A stretch of DNA of 5,424 bases, taken from assembly GCA_035518875.1 (NCBI GenBank), contig DATIXD010000051.1:1-5424 (forward strand), in the 5' to 3' direction. Both the position numbers and the translations under genes were made by a program. Position 1 is the stretch's first letter. The number at the start of each line of letters is the position of its first letter. The stretch is from DATIXD01 sp035518875 (GTDB lineage Bacteria; Pseudomonadota; Gammaproteobacteria; Methylococcales; Methylococcaceae). This document shows positions 1-5,424 of this stretch, piece by piece. The notes under the pieces were generated by a model. The model did not search any database, was not told the origin of the DNA, and was given only the letters and a program-made list of their open reading frames with translations.

Positions 1-1099
1 CGCCGTCGAAGGGATGCAGGCCCTTCTGCTCGTCGTCGTAGCTGTACCAGGAATGGGTGACGAATTCCTGGATTTCGGCGGGGTCGCGCAGATCCACGGC
101 GTGGACCTTGCTGAGATCGCCATTGATGATCGCGCCCCGCGGCAGCAGAAGGCTCCCGGGCGAGTAGTCGTTGGCTCGGTCCGGTATGTCGCCGTAGGAC
201 AAGACGCTCTTCGAGGACAGCCCGCCGCCGTACCGCCAGTCCTTGTAGAAGGAGGCAATGGCCAGGAGATCGGGCAGGTAGACCTGTTCGGTGAACTCGA
301 TACTGCGGTCGATGATGCCGGAGACCAGGTTGAGCCGCTCCATGTTGATGGCGCCCACGGCGCCCGTGCCGTCCACGTTGATGGCGCAGGGCATGCCGCC
401 CACCAGCCAGTTGGGGTGGGGGTTCTTGCCGCCGAACACGGTATGGATCTTGACGATCTCCTTTTGGAAATCCAGGGCTTCCAGGTAATGGGCCACCGCC
501 ATCAGATTGGCTTCGGGCGGCAGCTTGTAGGCGGGGCTTCCCCAATAGCCGTTCATGAAGGGGCCGAGCTGGCCGGACTCGACGAATTTTTTCAAGCGGC
601 TCTGGAGGTCGCGGAAATAACCGGGCGAGGACAAGGGCCAGGAGGAGATGCTCTGGGCCAACTCGGAGGTTTTCTTGGGATCGGCCGATAATGCGCTGAC
701 CACGTCCACCCAGTCCAAAGCGTGCAGATGGTAGAAATGCACCAGATGATCGTGCACTTGCAAGGTCAACTGCATGATGTTTCGGATGCTGTTGGCGTTC
801 TCCGGGATGCTGATGCCGAGAGCATCTTCCACCGCCCTCACGCTGGTGAGGGCGTGGGTGCCGGTGCAGACGCCGCAGATCCTTTCGGTAAAGGCCCAGG
901 CGTCGCGGGGATCGCGGCCTTTCAGGATTACTTCCAGTCCGCGCCACATGGTGCCGGTGGACACGGCATTGCGGATCACGTTGTGCTCGTCGAGGTTGAC
1001 CTCGACTCGAAGGTGCCCCTCGATCCGGCAGACCGGATCGACCACGACCCGCTTGCCGCTGTCGTCGAGGTTGAAGCCTTGGGTTTCATAAGCGGCCAT
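1..1099 (-). CDS. hupL: Uptake [NiFe] hydrogenase large subunit, 5' part (3' end beyond left edge)
   Basis: This is the catalytic subunit of a membrane-bound uptake hydrogenase, which splits H2 at a Ni-Fe centre on the periplasmic side of the membrane and passes electrons to the small subunit. The frame is open from the ATG at 1099 to the window edge, giving 366 codons of the roughly 600 usual for the family. The N-terminal L1 motif RICGVC lies at residues 73-78, with nickel-ligand cysteines at 75 and 78, followed by TGTH with His82. The earlier RIEGH motif (residues 25-29) carries the conserved Glu27 linked to proton transfer in this family. The C-terminal DPCxxCxxH nickel motif and the protease-cleaved tail must lie off the left edge. 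The subunit has no signal peptide, as expected, because it is exported by riding on the Tat signal of HupS. The start is 2 bases after the hupS stop (TGA-TC-ATG), with GGAG 11 bases upstream, so translation is probably coupled. The symbol could equally be hyaB or hoxG. Confidence 0.97.
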   Translation of the reverse strand, partial: MAAYETQGFNLDDSGKRVVVDPVCRIEGHLRVEVNLDEHNVIRNAVSTGTMWRGLEVILKGRDPRDAWAFTERICGVCTGTHALTSVRAVEDALGISIPENANSIRNIMQLTLQVHDHLVHFYHLHALDWVDVVSALSADPKKTSELAQSISSWPLSSPGYFRDLQSRLKKFVESGQLGPFMNGYWGSPAYKLPPEANLMAVAHYLEALDFQKEIVKIHTVFGGKNPHPNWLVGGMPCAINVDGTGAVGAINMERLNLVSGIIDRSIEFTEQVYLPDLLAIASFYKDWRYGGGLSSKSVLSYGDIPDRANDYSPGSLLLPRGAIINGDLSKVHAVDLRDPAEIQEFVTHSWYSYDDEQKGLHPFDG

Positions 1100-1101
1100 G
1101 A

Positions 1102-2193
1102 TCAGTTCTTCTCCCGGTGGTTCGAATTATCGGACGGCTTGGATTGGGCCTTCTTCAGGGCGCTCACCGCGGCATGGGCGGCGATGGCGGCGCCGGTGCC
1201 GGCAGCGACGATGCCGCCCACCGTGTCGGCATTCGCCTCGATGCCGAATTGCTGGATGCCGCTGAGCCGGTCATAGAACGCGCCCTTGTCCCAGAAGCCA
1301 TCTTCCGAACAGCCGATGCAGCCGTGGCCCGATTGGATGGGGAACGACACGCCGTTGTTCCAGCGCACCGTGGAACAGGCGTTGTAGGTGGTTGGGCCCT
1401 TGCAGCCGACCTTGTAGAGGCAGTAGCCCTTGCGGGCGTATTCGTCGTCGAAGCTTTCCACGAACTGGCCGGCGTCGAAATGGGGCCGGCGGTAGCATTT
1501 GTCGTGGATGCGCTGGCCGTAGAACATTTTCGGCCGGCCCTGGCGGTCCAATTCGGGGATGCGGTCGAAGGTCAGCATGTAGGTGACGACGGCGGTCATC
1601 ACCTCGGCGATGGGCGGGCAGCCCGGCACTTTGACGACCGGTTTGTCGATGATGACCTTGTGGATCGGCGTGGCCTGGGTGGGATTGGGCTTGGCCGCCT
1701 GCACGCAGCCCCAGGAGGCGCAGGAGCCCCAGGCGATGATGGCCTTGGAATCCTTGGCGACCCGGCGCAGCACCTCGACGAAGGGCTTGCCGCCATGGAT
1801 GCAGTACATGCCGTCCTCGTTAAGGGGCGGGTTACCTTCCACGGCGAGGATGTAGTTGCCTTTGTACTTCTCGATGATCTCGTCGAAGATGGCTTCCGCC
1901 TGGTGTCCCGCCGCCGCCATGAGTGTGTCGTCGTAATCCAGGGACAGCATGGAAAGCACCACGTCCTTGGCCAGGGGATGGGCCGAGCGGATGAAGGATT
2001 CCGAACAGCAGGTGCATTCGAGGCCGTGCAGCCATAACACCGGCGTGCGCGGCTTGGTTTCCAGGGCTGCGGCGATCTTCGGAACGAACGCCGATCCCAG
2101 TCCCAGAGAAGACGCCGTGAGGCTGCAGAACTTGATGAAGCTGCGGCGGGTGATACCCTGCCGACGCAGCACCTCGTAAAAGGTTTCGGTCAT
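1102..2193 (-). CDS. hupS: Uptake [NiFe] hydrogenase small subunit, Tat-exported, oxygen-tolerant type
   Basis: This 363-residue electron-transfer subunit carries three Fe-S clusters and guides HupL to the periplasm. A Tat signal with RRSFIK at residues 16-21 is followed by a hydrophobic stretch and a likely cleavage site near residues 41-45. With an offset of 43, the ligands match mature numbering of E. coli Hyd-1 and Ralstonia MBH. Proximal-cluster cysteines are 60, 63, 158 and 192, plus extra cysteines 62 and 163. Distal-cluster ligands are His230, Cys233, Cys258 and Cys264, and medial-cluster ligands are Cys273, Cys292 and Cys295. The two extra cysteines are the known signature of the 4Fe-3S cluster of oxygen-tolerant group 1d enzymes. 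A C-terminal hydrophobic helix at about 325-346, followed by a basic tail, is the membrane anchor that contacts cytochrome b. The start is supported by GAGGAG at 2205-2210, 11 bases upstream. It is first of the pair with hupL and could equally be named hyaA or hoxK. Confidence 0.97.
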   Translation of the reverse strand: MTETFYEVLRRQGITRRSFIKFCSLTASSLGLGSAFVPKIAAALETKPRTPVLWLHGLECTCCSESFIRSAHPLAKDVVLSMLSLDYDDTLMAAAGHQAEAIFDEIIEKYKGNYILAVEGNPPLNEDGMYCIHGGKPFVEVLRRVAKDSKAIIAWGSCASWGCVQAAKPNPTQATPIHKVIIDKPVVKVPGCPPIAEVMTAVVTYMLTFDRIPELDRQGRPKMFYGQRIHDKCYRRPHFDAGQFVESFDDEYARKGYCLYKVGCKGPTTYNACSTVRWNNGVSFPIQSGHGCIGCSEDGFWDKGAFYDRLSGIQQFGIEANADTVGGIVAAGTGAAIAAHAAVSALKKAQSKPSDNSNHREKN

Positions 2194-2434
2194 GGCTAAT
2201 TTTTCTCCTCTCTCGTTTGATGAGCGTCATTCCATGAGTGCTTTTATGAGTTTTGTGGTCTCGCGACGCCGGGCAGTCCCGAACTTTGCGGCAGCCGATT
2301 CCCGTGTTCTGGACGTCTATACCGGAGGCTCGAGTACCCGTACCGAAGCTGCGTGGCGAATCCGTTTGCTGAGCCGGCCGTCTGGTCTTGCAGTGGCTTT
2401 TGCCCTGCGGCGTTACCATGCCATCCGGCTTAAA

Positions 2435-2450
2435 GGCAGAGATCGTGCCA
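2435..2450 (-). promoter_or_regulatory. Candidate sigma-54 (-24/-12) promoter of hupSL
   Basis: Read on the minus strand the site is TGGCACG-ATCT-CTGCC. The -24 half matches the RpoN consensus TGGCACG exactly. The -12 half has the invariant GC at the correct distance, with two mismatches to TTGCW. A start of transcription near 2424 would leave a leader of about 230 bases before the hupS ATG. Several bacterial uptake hydrogenase operons are known to use RpoN with a HoxA/HupR-class activator, which fits the downstream genes. A second TGGCATG at 2417-2423 lacks a correctly spaced GC. The promoter activity itself is inferred from the match. Confidence 0.6.
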
Positions 2451-2480
2451 GCGAAAAAGCCCAGTCACTGAAGTACCGGG

Positions 2481-2556
2481 GTAAGGATTGAAGTTCCAGG
2501 ATTATGTCTTTTTTATGACAAAACCTTACAAAATGTAAGGATTAAGACAAAAGTTC
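2481..2556. promoter_or_regulatory. Putative activator-binding array upstream of the hup promoter (dyad plus direct repeats)
   Basis: A perfect dyad, CCTTACA-AAA-TGTAAGG, spans 2524-2540. GTAAGGATT occurs twice (2481-2489 and 2535-2543), each copy followed by AAGTTC (2491-2496 and 2551-2556). AGGATT appears a third time at 2498-2503. The second GTAAGGATT overlaps the right arm of the dyad. The block is AT-rich against GC-rich surroundings, and the dyad centre is about 108 bases upstream of the start expected from the sigma-54 site. That is the usual place for an enhancer bound by an NtrC-type activator. I cannot name the protein: the dyad is not the TTG-N5-CAA site described for HupR. Confidence 0.4.
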
Positions 2557-2660
2557 ATCGGGGCTCGGCGGCTTTGAAAACGCACTCAACCTGTTACTAA
2601 CCAAGAGCCAGCGGGCAAGGCTTGAAGCATCTTCCCGGTATGCGATCCGTTTCAACCTAA

Positions 2661-2970
2661 CAAAGAGGCCGCTGCTTGCGATTTGTCTGTACGGCGCGAT
2701 GGCACAACCGGAGCTTAAAGCTCAGCTGTCCCGACGCTATCGGAGCGATCGGCCAACTGCTTGCGCAGATTCTTGCATTGGGGGCCACAAAGAATGCAGC
2801 GCTAACCGTTCCGGACCACACCGAGTCGGCCTGCGAAAACTCGGATCCGCTGCCGGCCGCCGCTTTCGGAAGAAGAGGTGATCCGCACTCCGGACAACAT
2901 CACGCATCTGCAGCAGTTGCAAGACGTGGCCGCGGCTGTTTCTTTGGAACATCAGGATTCGGCACCTTGA
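2661..2970 (+). pseudogene. Possible frameshifted gene fragment, family unknown
   Basis: Two adjoining plus-strand frames each look protein-like over part of this stretch. The frame starting at 2661 gives, from about 2730, CPDAIGAIGQLLAQILALG and continues to about 2858. The next frame, from 2863, reads LSEEEVIRTPDNITHLQQLQ and ends at a TGA at 2968-2970. A one-base gain, or two-base loss, in the GC-rich run near 2850-2862 would join them into one open sequence ending in a helical, glutamine-rich tail. No good start codon with a ribosome binding site is visible upstream, and a stop at 2658-2660 limits the first frame, so a 5' truncation is also needed. I do not recognise a family. It may simply be non-coding DNA that happens to read well. 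Confidence 0.25.
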
Positions 2971-3029
2971 ATCCGTCCACGATTCATCGTCGGTCGTTCG
3001 TGTCGGGCAAAGACCGCGATAAGCCGCTG

Positions 3030-3614
3030 TCATTGCACTGGCCAAACGCTCAGGGACAACAAATAGCCTTGTAGATAGTTGGAAGGAACTTGAATTTTCT
3101 CAAGATCGCCAGATTTACCCACCAGCCTCACGATCAGACCTGTTTTGGCGTAACGGTCGATTTCGTCCCCGGTCAGATCAATCATCATGCGGTCACGATA
3201 GAGGCAAGCCGACTGCAGAGCATTGAACTCCTGGCATCGCAACACGGTATGATGAACGTCGGATAATGGTCGCAGAGACCCGTCTGGGAATCGCGCGGCA
3301 CGATAACCGGCTGGTTTGCCGCCGTATTCTGTTTCGACCGTCAGCCAATTCCGAACTGGCGAACGGCTACCGGTTTCAATGCGGCCCACCAGACGGAAAC
3401 TCTGGGTATCCTGACCGCCTAGGGAAACCCGCCAATGCTCGACGCGCAAAAGCGGCGCCCGCAACTCGACGGCGGGTTGACCGGGTATCGGGGTTTTGGT
3501 GGTCATCCGAGCAATCTCTTCGGGTGGGGCGTGCCGCAGGCTTAAGCCACAGGCCGACAGCAAAAACAGGGTGACTACGAGTCCCAGGGACTCCGGTTTG
3601 AGCCTTCGGTGCAT
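3030..3614 (-). CDS. Predicted lipoprotein of unknown function
   Basis: The 194-residue product begins with a basic N-terminus (residues 1-9), a hydrophobic core (10-19) and a lipobox LSAC ending at Cys22, so it should be lipid-anchored after signal peptidase II cleavage. Residue 23 is glycine, not aspartate, which favours the outer membrane if Lol sorting rules apply. The mature part has a short proline-rich stretch (29-54), then a region rich in alternating hydrophobic residues that suggests beta structure. Cysteines at 127 and 137 could form a disulfide in the periplasm. The ATG at 3614 places the signal peptide at the very N-terminus. A GTG at 3662 in the same frame would add 16 residues before it and is less likely. 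The gene lies downstream of the yqgE-like gene on the same strand, 229 bases after its stop, so cotranscription is possible but not shown. I do not recognise the family. Confidence 0.8.
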   Translation of the reverse strand: MHRRLKPESLGLVVTLFLLSACGLSLRHAPPEEIARMTTKTPIPGQPAVELRAPLLRVEHWRVSLGGQDTQSFRLVGRIETGSRSPVRNWLTVETEYGGKPAGYRAARFPDGSLRPLSDVHHTVLRCQEFNALQSACLYRDRMMIDLTGDEIDRYAKTGLIVRLVGKSGDLEKIQVPSNYLQGYLLSLSVWPVQ

Positions 3615-3843
3615 CGGTCCGCGACGGTTATCCCACCCGATCCAGATTTCGTTGCTATACACACGATGCCTTCACGCGGTTGGGTTTTGTCGGCATTTTC
3701 AACACGGTCGAGGCGTGAGCCCCCCTAGGGGCCGGGTAAATCTACCTGACGATAGGAACGACACAAGCGGCTTCCCAACGGGTTCGAGGCAGACGGGATT
3801 GTGAGTCGGCGGCCTTGGTGCCTATTGATCTGCCTTTTGTCAA

Positions 3844-4467
3844 TTACAGAGCAATACCTGCGCGCTGTAAGGCTTTTTCCCAGACCGCGCCGGGATCGGA
3901 TGAAAAAATCAGTGAGGGGTCTGCCGGAGCGATCAGCCAGTCGCTTCGCGCCAGTTCGTGTTCCAGCTGCCCCGCCCCCCAACCAGCGTAGCCGAGCAGG
4001 AACCGCGTGCGCTCCGGGCCGCGACCTTCAGCCACCGCCTGCATGACGTCGAGACCGGTGGATAGAGCCATATCCTTGCCTAACAATAATGTGCTGACGC
4101 CGGTGTAATCGCCCGAGTGCAAGACGAAGCCGCGGCGGATTTCCACCGGACCGCCATAGTACAGCTCGACCTTCCGTTTCTCGCGGGTCTCGATCCCAAA
4201 GGCGCCGAGCATCTCCTGGAGGCTCATGGTCCCGTAAACCCGGTTCACGATCAGTCCCATCGCTCCGTCCTCGGAATGGGCAATCACATAGATGACACAC
4301 TTGGCGAAATTCGGATCGACCAGCTGTCGATTAGCCACCAGCAGTTCACCCGTGAGATTGGAGCTTGGCGGCGCAACGGATCGTGGCCGCACGAAAGCGA
4401 TGGCGGTGGTGGTGCCGAGGATAACCAGGAGAACCAAAAGTACGAGGGTGATCTTTGGGGTCTTCAT
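3844..4467 (-). CDS. YqgE/AlgH family (UPF0301, DUF179) protein with N-terminal export signal
   Basis: The 207-residue product has the YqgE/AlgH domain from about residue 38 to the end. Recognisable family blocks are the DPNF start region (51-54), GAMGLIVNR (68-76), GGPVEIRRGFVLHSG (105-119), LGYAGWGAGQLEHEL (158-172) and WLIAPAD (177-183). The biochemical role of the family is unsettled, and ordinary members are soluble proteins of about 185 residues starting directly with the domain. Here residues 1-37 are extra: lysines at 2 and 5, a hydrophobic core from 6 to 17, and TAIA at 21-24 as a possible signal peptidase site, followed by a proline/serine-rich spacer. The domain would therefore be periplasmic, either free or membrane-tethered if uncleaved. 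No alternative methionine occurs until residue 70, inside the domain, so the extension cannot be dismissed as a start-site error. No strong ribosome binding site is visible. The gene is divergent from rodZ and upstream of a lipoprotein gene. Confidence 0.92.
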   Translation of the reverse strand: MKTPKITLVLLVLLVILGTTTAIAFVRPRSVAPPSSNLTGELLVANRQLVDPNFAKCVIYVIAHSEDGAMGLIVNRVYGTMSLQEMLGAFGIETREKRKVELYYGGPVEIRRGFVLHSGDYTGVSTLLLGKDMALSTGLDVMQAVAEGRGPERTRFLLGYAGWGAGQLEHELARSDWLIAPADPSLIFSSDPGAVWEKALQRAGIAL

Positions 4468-4563
4468 GGATCGAGTTTAACCGGTTCGCGTTTCCGCTTC
4501 ACCTGCCCATAGCGCATTGCCCAGATATCCTGGAGTCGTTCCGTCCGCTTCATCGAGGCATCT

Positions 4564-4620
4564 ACTGGCCCTCCATGAAAAGGAATAAATCCCGTGCGAC
4601 TGACTCGGCCAGTTTATTCC
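4564..4620. repeat. Two interleaved inverted repeats in the yqgE-like/rodZ divergent region
   Basis: ACTGGCC (4564-4570) is the reverse complement of GGCCAGT (4607-4613), and GGAATAAA (4582-4589) is the reverse complement of TTTATTCC (4613-4620). The two pairs are interleaved, so the stems would form either a pseudoknot-like fold or two alternative hairpins in RNA, or could be operator half-sites in DNA. Arms of 7 and 8 bases arise by chance fairly often in a stretch this long, so function is uncertain. The block would lie in the leader of the yqgE-like gene if that gene starts transcription upstream of it. Confidence 0.3.
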
Positions 4621-4645
4621 CTCGCCCCATAGCTTAACAATGTCA

Positions 4646-4674
4646 TTGTCAGGACAGCCTCTCCTAAGTAGTAT
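4646..4674 (+). promoter_or_regulatory. Candidate sigma-70 promoter of rodZ
   Basis: TTGTCA at 4646-4651 (five of six matches to -35) and TAGTAT at 4669-4674 (four of six matches to -10) are separated by exactly 17 bases. Transcription would start near 4681, leaving about 50 bases before the preferred rodZ ATG at 4733. The in-frame ATG at 4640 would lie upstream of this start site, which argues against that longer form. Confidence 0.45.
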
Positions 4675-4732
4675 CTCAGCACCATTAACCAACCGCGAAT
4701 GCATTGATAACACCTTGAGCAACGCAAACGAA

Positions 4733-5424
4733 ATGGAGCTCCCCGCTCCGCAAACCGAAAACCGTGGGCAAATCGGGCTGCAACTACGCAAGGCCCGCAA
4801 AATCTGCAGACTTTCGATCGAGACGGTCGCCTTGCAGCTGCACATGGATCCCAAAGTGATCAAGGCGTTGGAGGAGGACGACTTCAGCCAACTGATGCCG
4901 GTGTTCGTGCGAGGGTATCTCCGCAACTATGCCCGGCTAGTAAACCTGCCGGTCGAACCTCTGCTGGAGTCCTACAACCGGATTGTCGGCGCGGAAAACC
5001 CGCCTGTGGAGGTGACACCGCAAAGTTCTGAGCACTCAAATGCCGGTTGGGGCGTTTACCTCTTAGTAGCTGCACTCGGTGTGTCGTTGTTCCTTTGGGC
5101 AGGTTATGAGGTGCGCCACAAATTCGGCGAGGCGGGCAAGCCCCACCCGCAATCCGGTGTGGGTCCAGCCATTGCGCCGGAAGCCGCATCACCTAGTGCG
5201 GCAACGCCTCCCAGCGAGGAGACGGCACCGGTCTCACCAACCCAAAAGGCTACTGCGCCGCCGTCTGATTCAACGGGTACTAAAATCGTTCCCGCACGCA
5301 CAGCTACGTCAGCACCGGCCGAAGCTGCCGCAGCGAACGCCATGCCTTCCGCACCAGTGCGCCAACCGCCCACCCATGGCGAGACGGCCGTAACGGTGCA
5401 ACCGACCTCAGCGGCGACCCCGGC
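4733..5424 (+). CDS. rodZ: Cytoskeletal cell-shape protein RodZ, 5' part (3' end beyond right edge)
   Basis: RodZ is a bitopic inner-membrane protein that links MreB filaments to the elongation machinery for peptidoglycan and so maintains rod shape. The frame is open to the window edge (230 complete codons). Residues about 12-85 form the cytoplasmic helix-turn-helix domain (HTH_25) with the family hallmark FVRGYLRNYARL at 58-69, which in RodZ serves for MreB contact and not mainly for DNA binding. One transmembrane helix follows at about 106-125, with basic residues before the periplasmic part. From about 130 onward comes a low-complexity Pro/Ala/Thr/Ser linker typical of the family. The C-terminal DUF4115 domain is expected beyond the edge. 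The ATG at 4733 gives the usual short N-terminal tail. ATG 4640 and TTG 4715 are in frame but lengthen it atypically. No strong ribosome binding site precedes any of them. In many gammaproteobacteria ispG follows rodZ, which cannot be seen here. Confidence 0.93.
   Translation, partial: MELPAPQTENRGQIGLQLRKARKICRLSIETVALQLHMDPKVIKALEEDDFSQLMPVFVRGYLRNYARLVNLPVEPLLESYNRIVGAENPPVEVTPQSSEHSNAGWGVYLLVAALGVSLFLWAGYEVRHKFGEAGKPHPQSGVGPAIAPEAASPSAATPPSEETAPVSPTQKATAPPSDSTGTKIVPARTATSAPAEAAAANAMPSAPVRQPPTHGETAVTVQPTSAATP

Larger units (their letters stand above)
2194..3029. other. Long intergenic region upstream of hupS: hup control DNA plus gene remnant
   Basis: These 836 bases separate the hupS start from the stop of the lipoprotein gene, both on the minus strand. 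From left to right there is a roughly 230-base hupS leader, a sigma-54-type promoter at 2435-2450, and an AT-rich block with a dyad and repeats at 2481-2556. A stretch at about 2661-2970 then reads as eroded coding sequence on the plus strand. No complete gene is convincing here: the open frames on either strand lack a clear ribosome binding site, family resemblance or a usable start, and some overlap the hup control elements. I see no tRNA and no U-tract hairpin terminator for the minus-strand lipoprotein transcript just after 3030. Confidence 0.7.

Noticed and set aside
14..1276. Long plus-strand open frames at 14-691 and 722-1276 opposite hupL
   Set aside because: They are antisense to a firmly identified hydrogenase gene; GC-rich codon use keeps the opposite strand free of stops. 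Their proteins show no family motifs.
1117..2037. 306-codon plus-strand open frame opposite hupS
   Set aside because: It is a shadow of hupS, whose motifs and ligands are all in the minus-strand frame; the plus-strand product is low-complexity Gly/Ala/Val/Asp sequence.
2192..2491. 99-codon plus-strand open frame starting at the hupS start codon
   Set aside because: It starts within the hupS start, covers the hup promoter, has no ribosome binding site and no recognisable domain.
2524..2540. The dyad as an intrinsic terminator on the minus strand (stem followed by TTTT)
   Set aside because: The stem is short and AT-rich, the T-run is only four bases, and it is almost 490 bases past the lipoprotein stop; its place upstream of the hup promoter fits an operator better.
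2711..2723. Palindrome GAGCTTAAAGCTC
   Set aside because: Short perfect dyad with no associated promoter or repeat; expected by chance at this length.
2737..3045. 102-codon minus-strand open frame between hup and the lipoprotein gene
   Set aside because: It overlaps the lipoprotein stop, is rich in Arg/Pro like a shadow frame, and shows no domain.
3722..3731. Palindrome CCCCTAGGGG between the yqgE-like and lipoprotein genes
   Set aside because: It has no loop, no T-run and no repeated copy, so neither a terminator nor an operator can be argued from it.
4611..4640. Possible minus-strand sigma-70 promoter (TTGTTA, 18 bases, TAAACT) for the yqgE-like gene
   Set aside because: Only four of six matches in each box with an 18-base spacer; too weak to annotate.
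4640..4732. Longer rodZ form starting at ATG 4640
   Set aside because: It adds 31 residues not typical of RodZ, and the best promoter (4646-4674) would start the transcript downstream of that codon.
4477..4926. 149-codon minus-strand open frame opposite the start of rodZ
   Set aside because: It overlaps the rodZ helix-turn-helix coding region and the divergent control region, with no family resemblance.

Overview
The window looks like chromosomal DNA of a GC-rich gammaproteobacterium. A methanotroph-like lineage (Methylococcus relatives) is my best guess, but that is inference from protein flavour and was not tested. It holds two well-identified genes for a membrane-bound uptake [NiFe] hydrogenase, an 836-base control and remnant region, an unidentified lipoprotein gene, a YqgE/AlgH-family gene with an added N-terminal export signal, and the 5' two-thirds or so of rodZ.

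Left part (1-2193, minus strand): hupS and hupL are separated by only 2 bases and are read leftwards, with hupL leaving the window. HupS has a Tat signal, all Fe-S ligands, a C-terminal membrane anchor, and the two extra cysteines around the proximal cluster that mark oxygen-tolerant (group 1d type) enzymes. The pair would oxidise H2 on the periplasmic face and pass electrons to a membrane cytochrome b, whose gene probably lies beyond the left edge.

Middle (2194-3029): upstream of hupS there is a strong candidate sigma-54 promoter (TGGCACG-N4-CTGCC, minus strand). About 60-120 bases further upstream is a cluster of a perfect 7+7 dyad and repeated GTAAGGATT/AAGTTC elements. This layout is what an NtrC-type activator (HupR/HoxA class) driving hupSL would need. 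Next to it is a stretch that reads like a frameshifted fragment of an old plus-strand gene.

Right part (3030-4467, minus strand): a small predicted outer-membrane lipoprotein of unknown family lies downstream of the YqgE/AlgH-like gene in the same direction. Both products are predicted to leave the cytoplasm, which is unusual for the YqgE family. From 4733 rodZ runs rightwards, divergent from the yqgE-like gene, with a plausible sigma-70 promoter at 4646-4674. It is cut by the window edge within its proline/alanine/threonine-rich periplasmic linker.

I see no tRNA, rRNA, CRISPR array or intact mobile element. The most unusual points are the exported YqgE variant, its unidentified lipoprotein neighbour and the hup control region.
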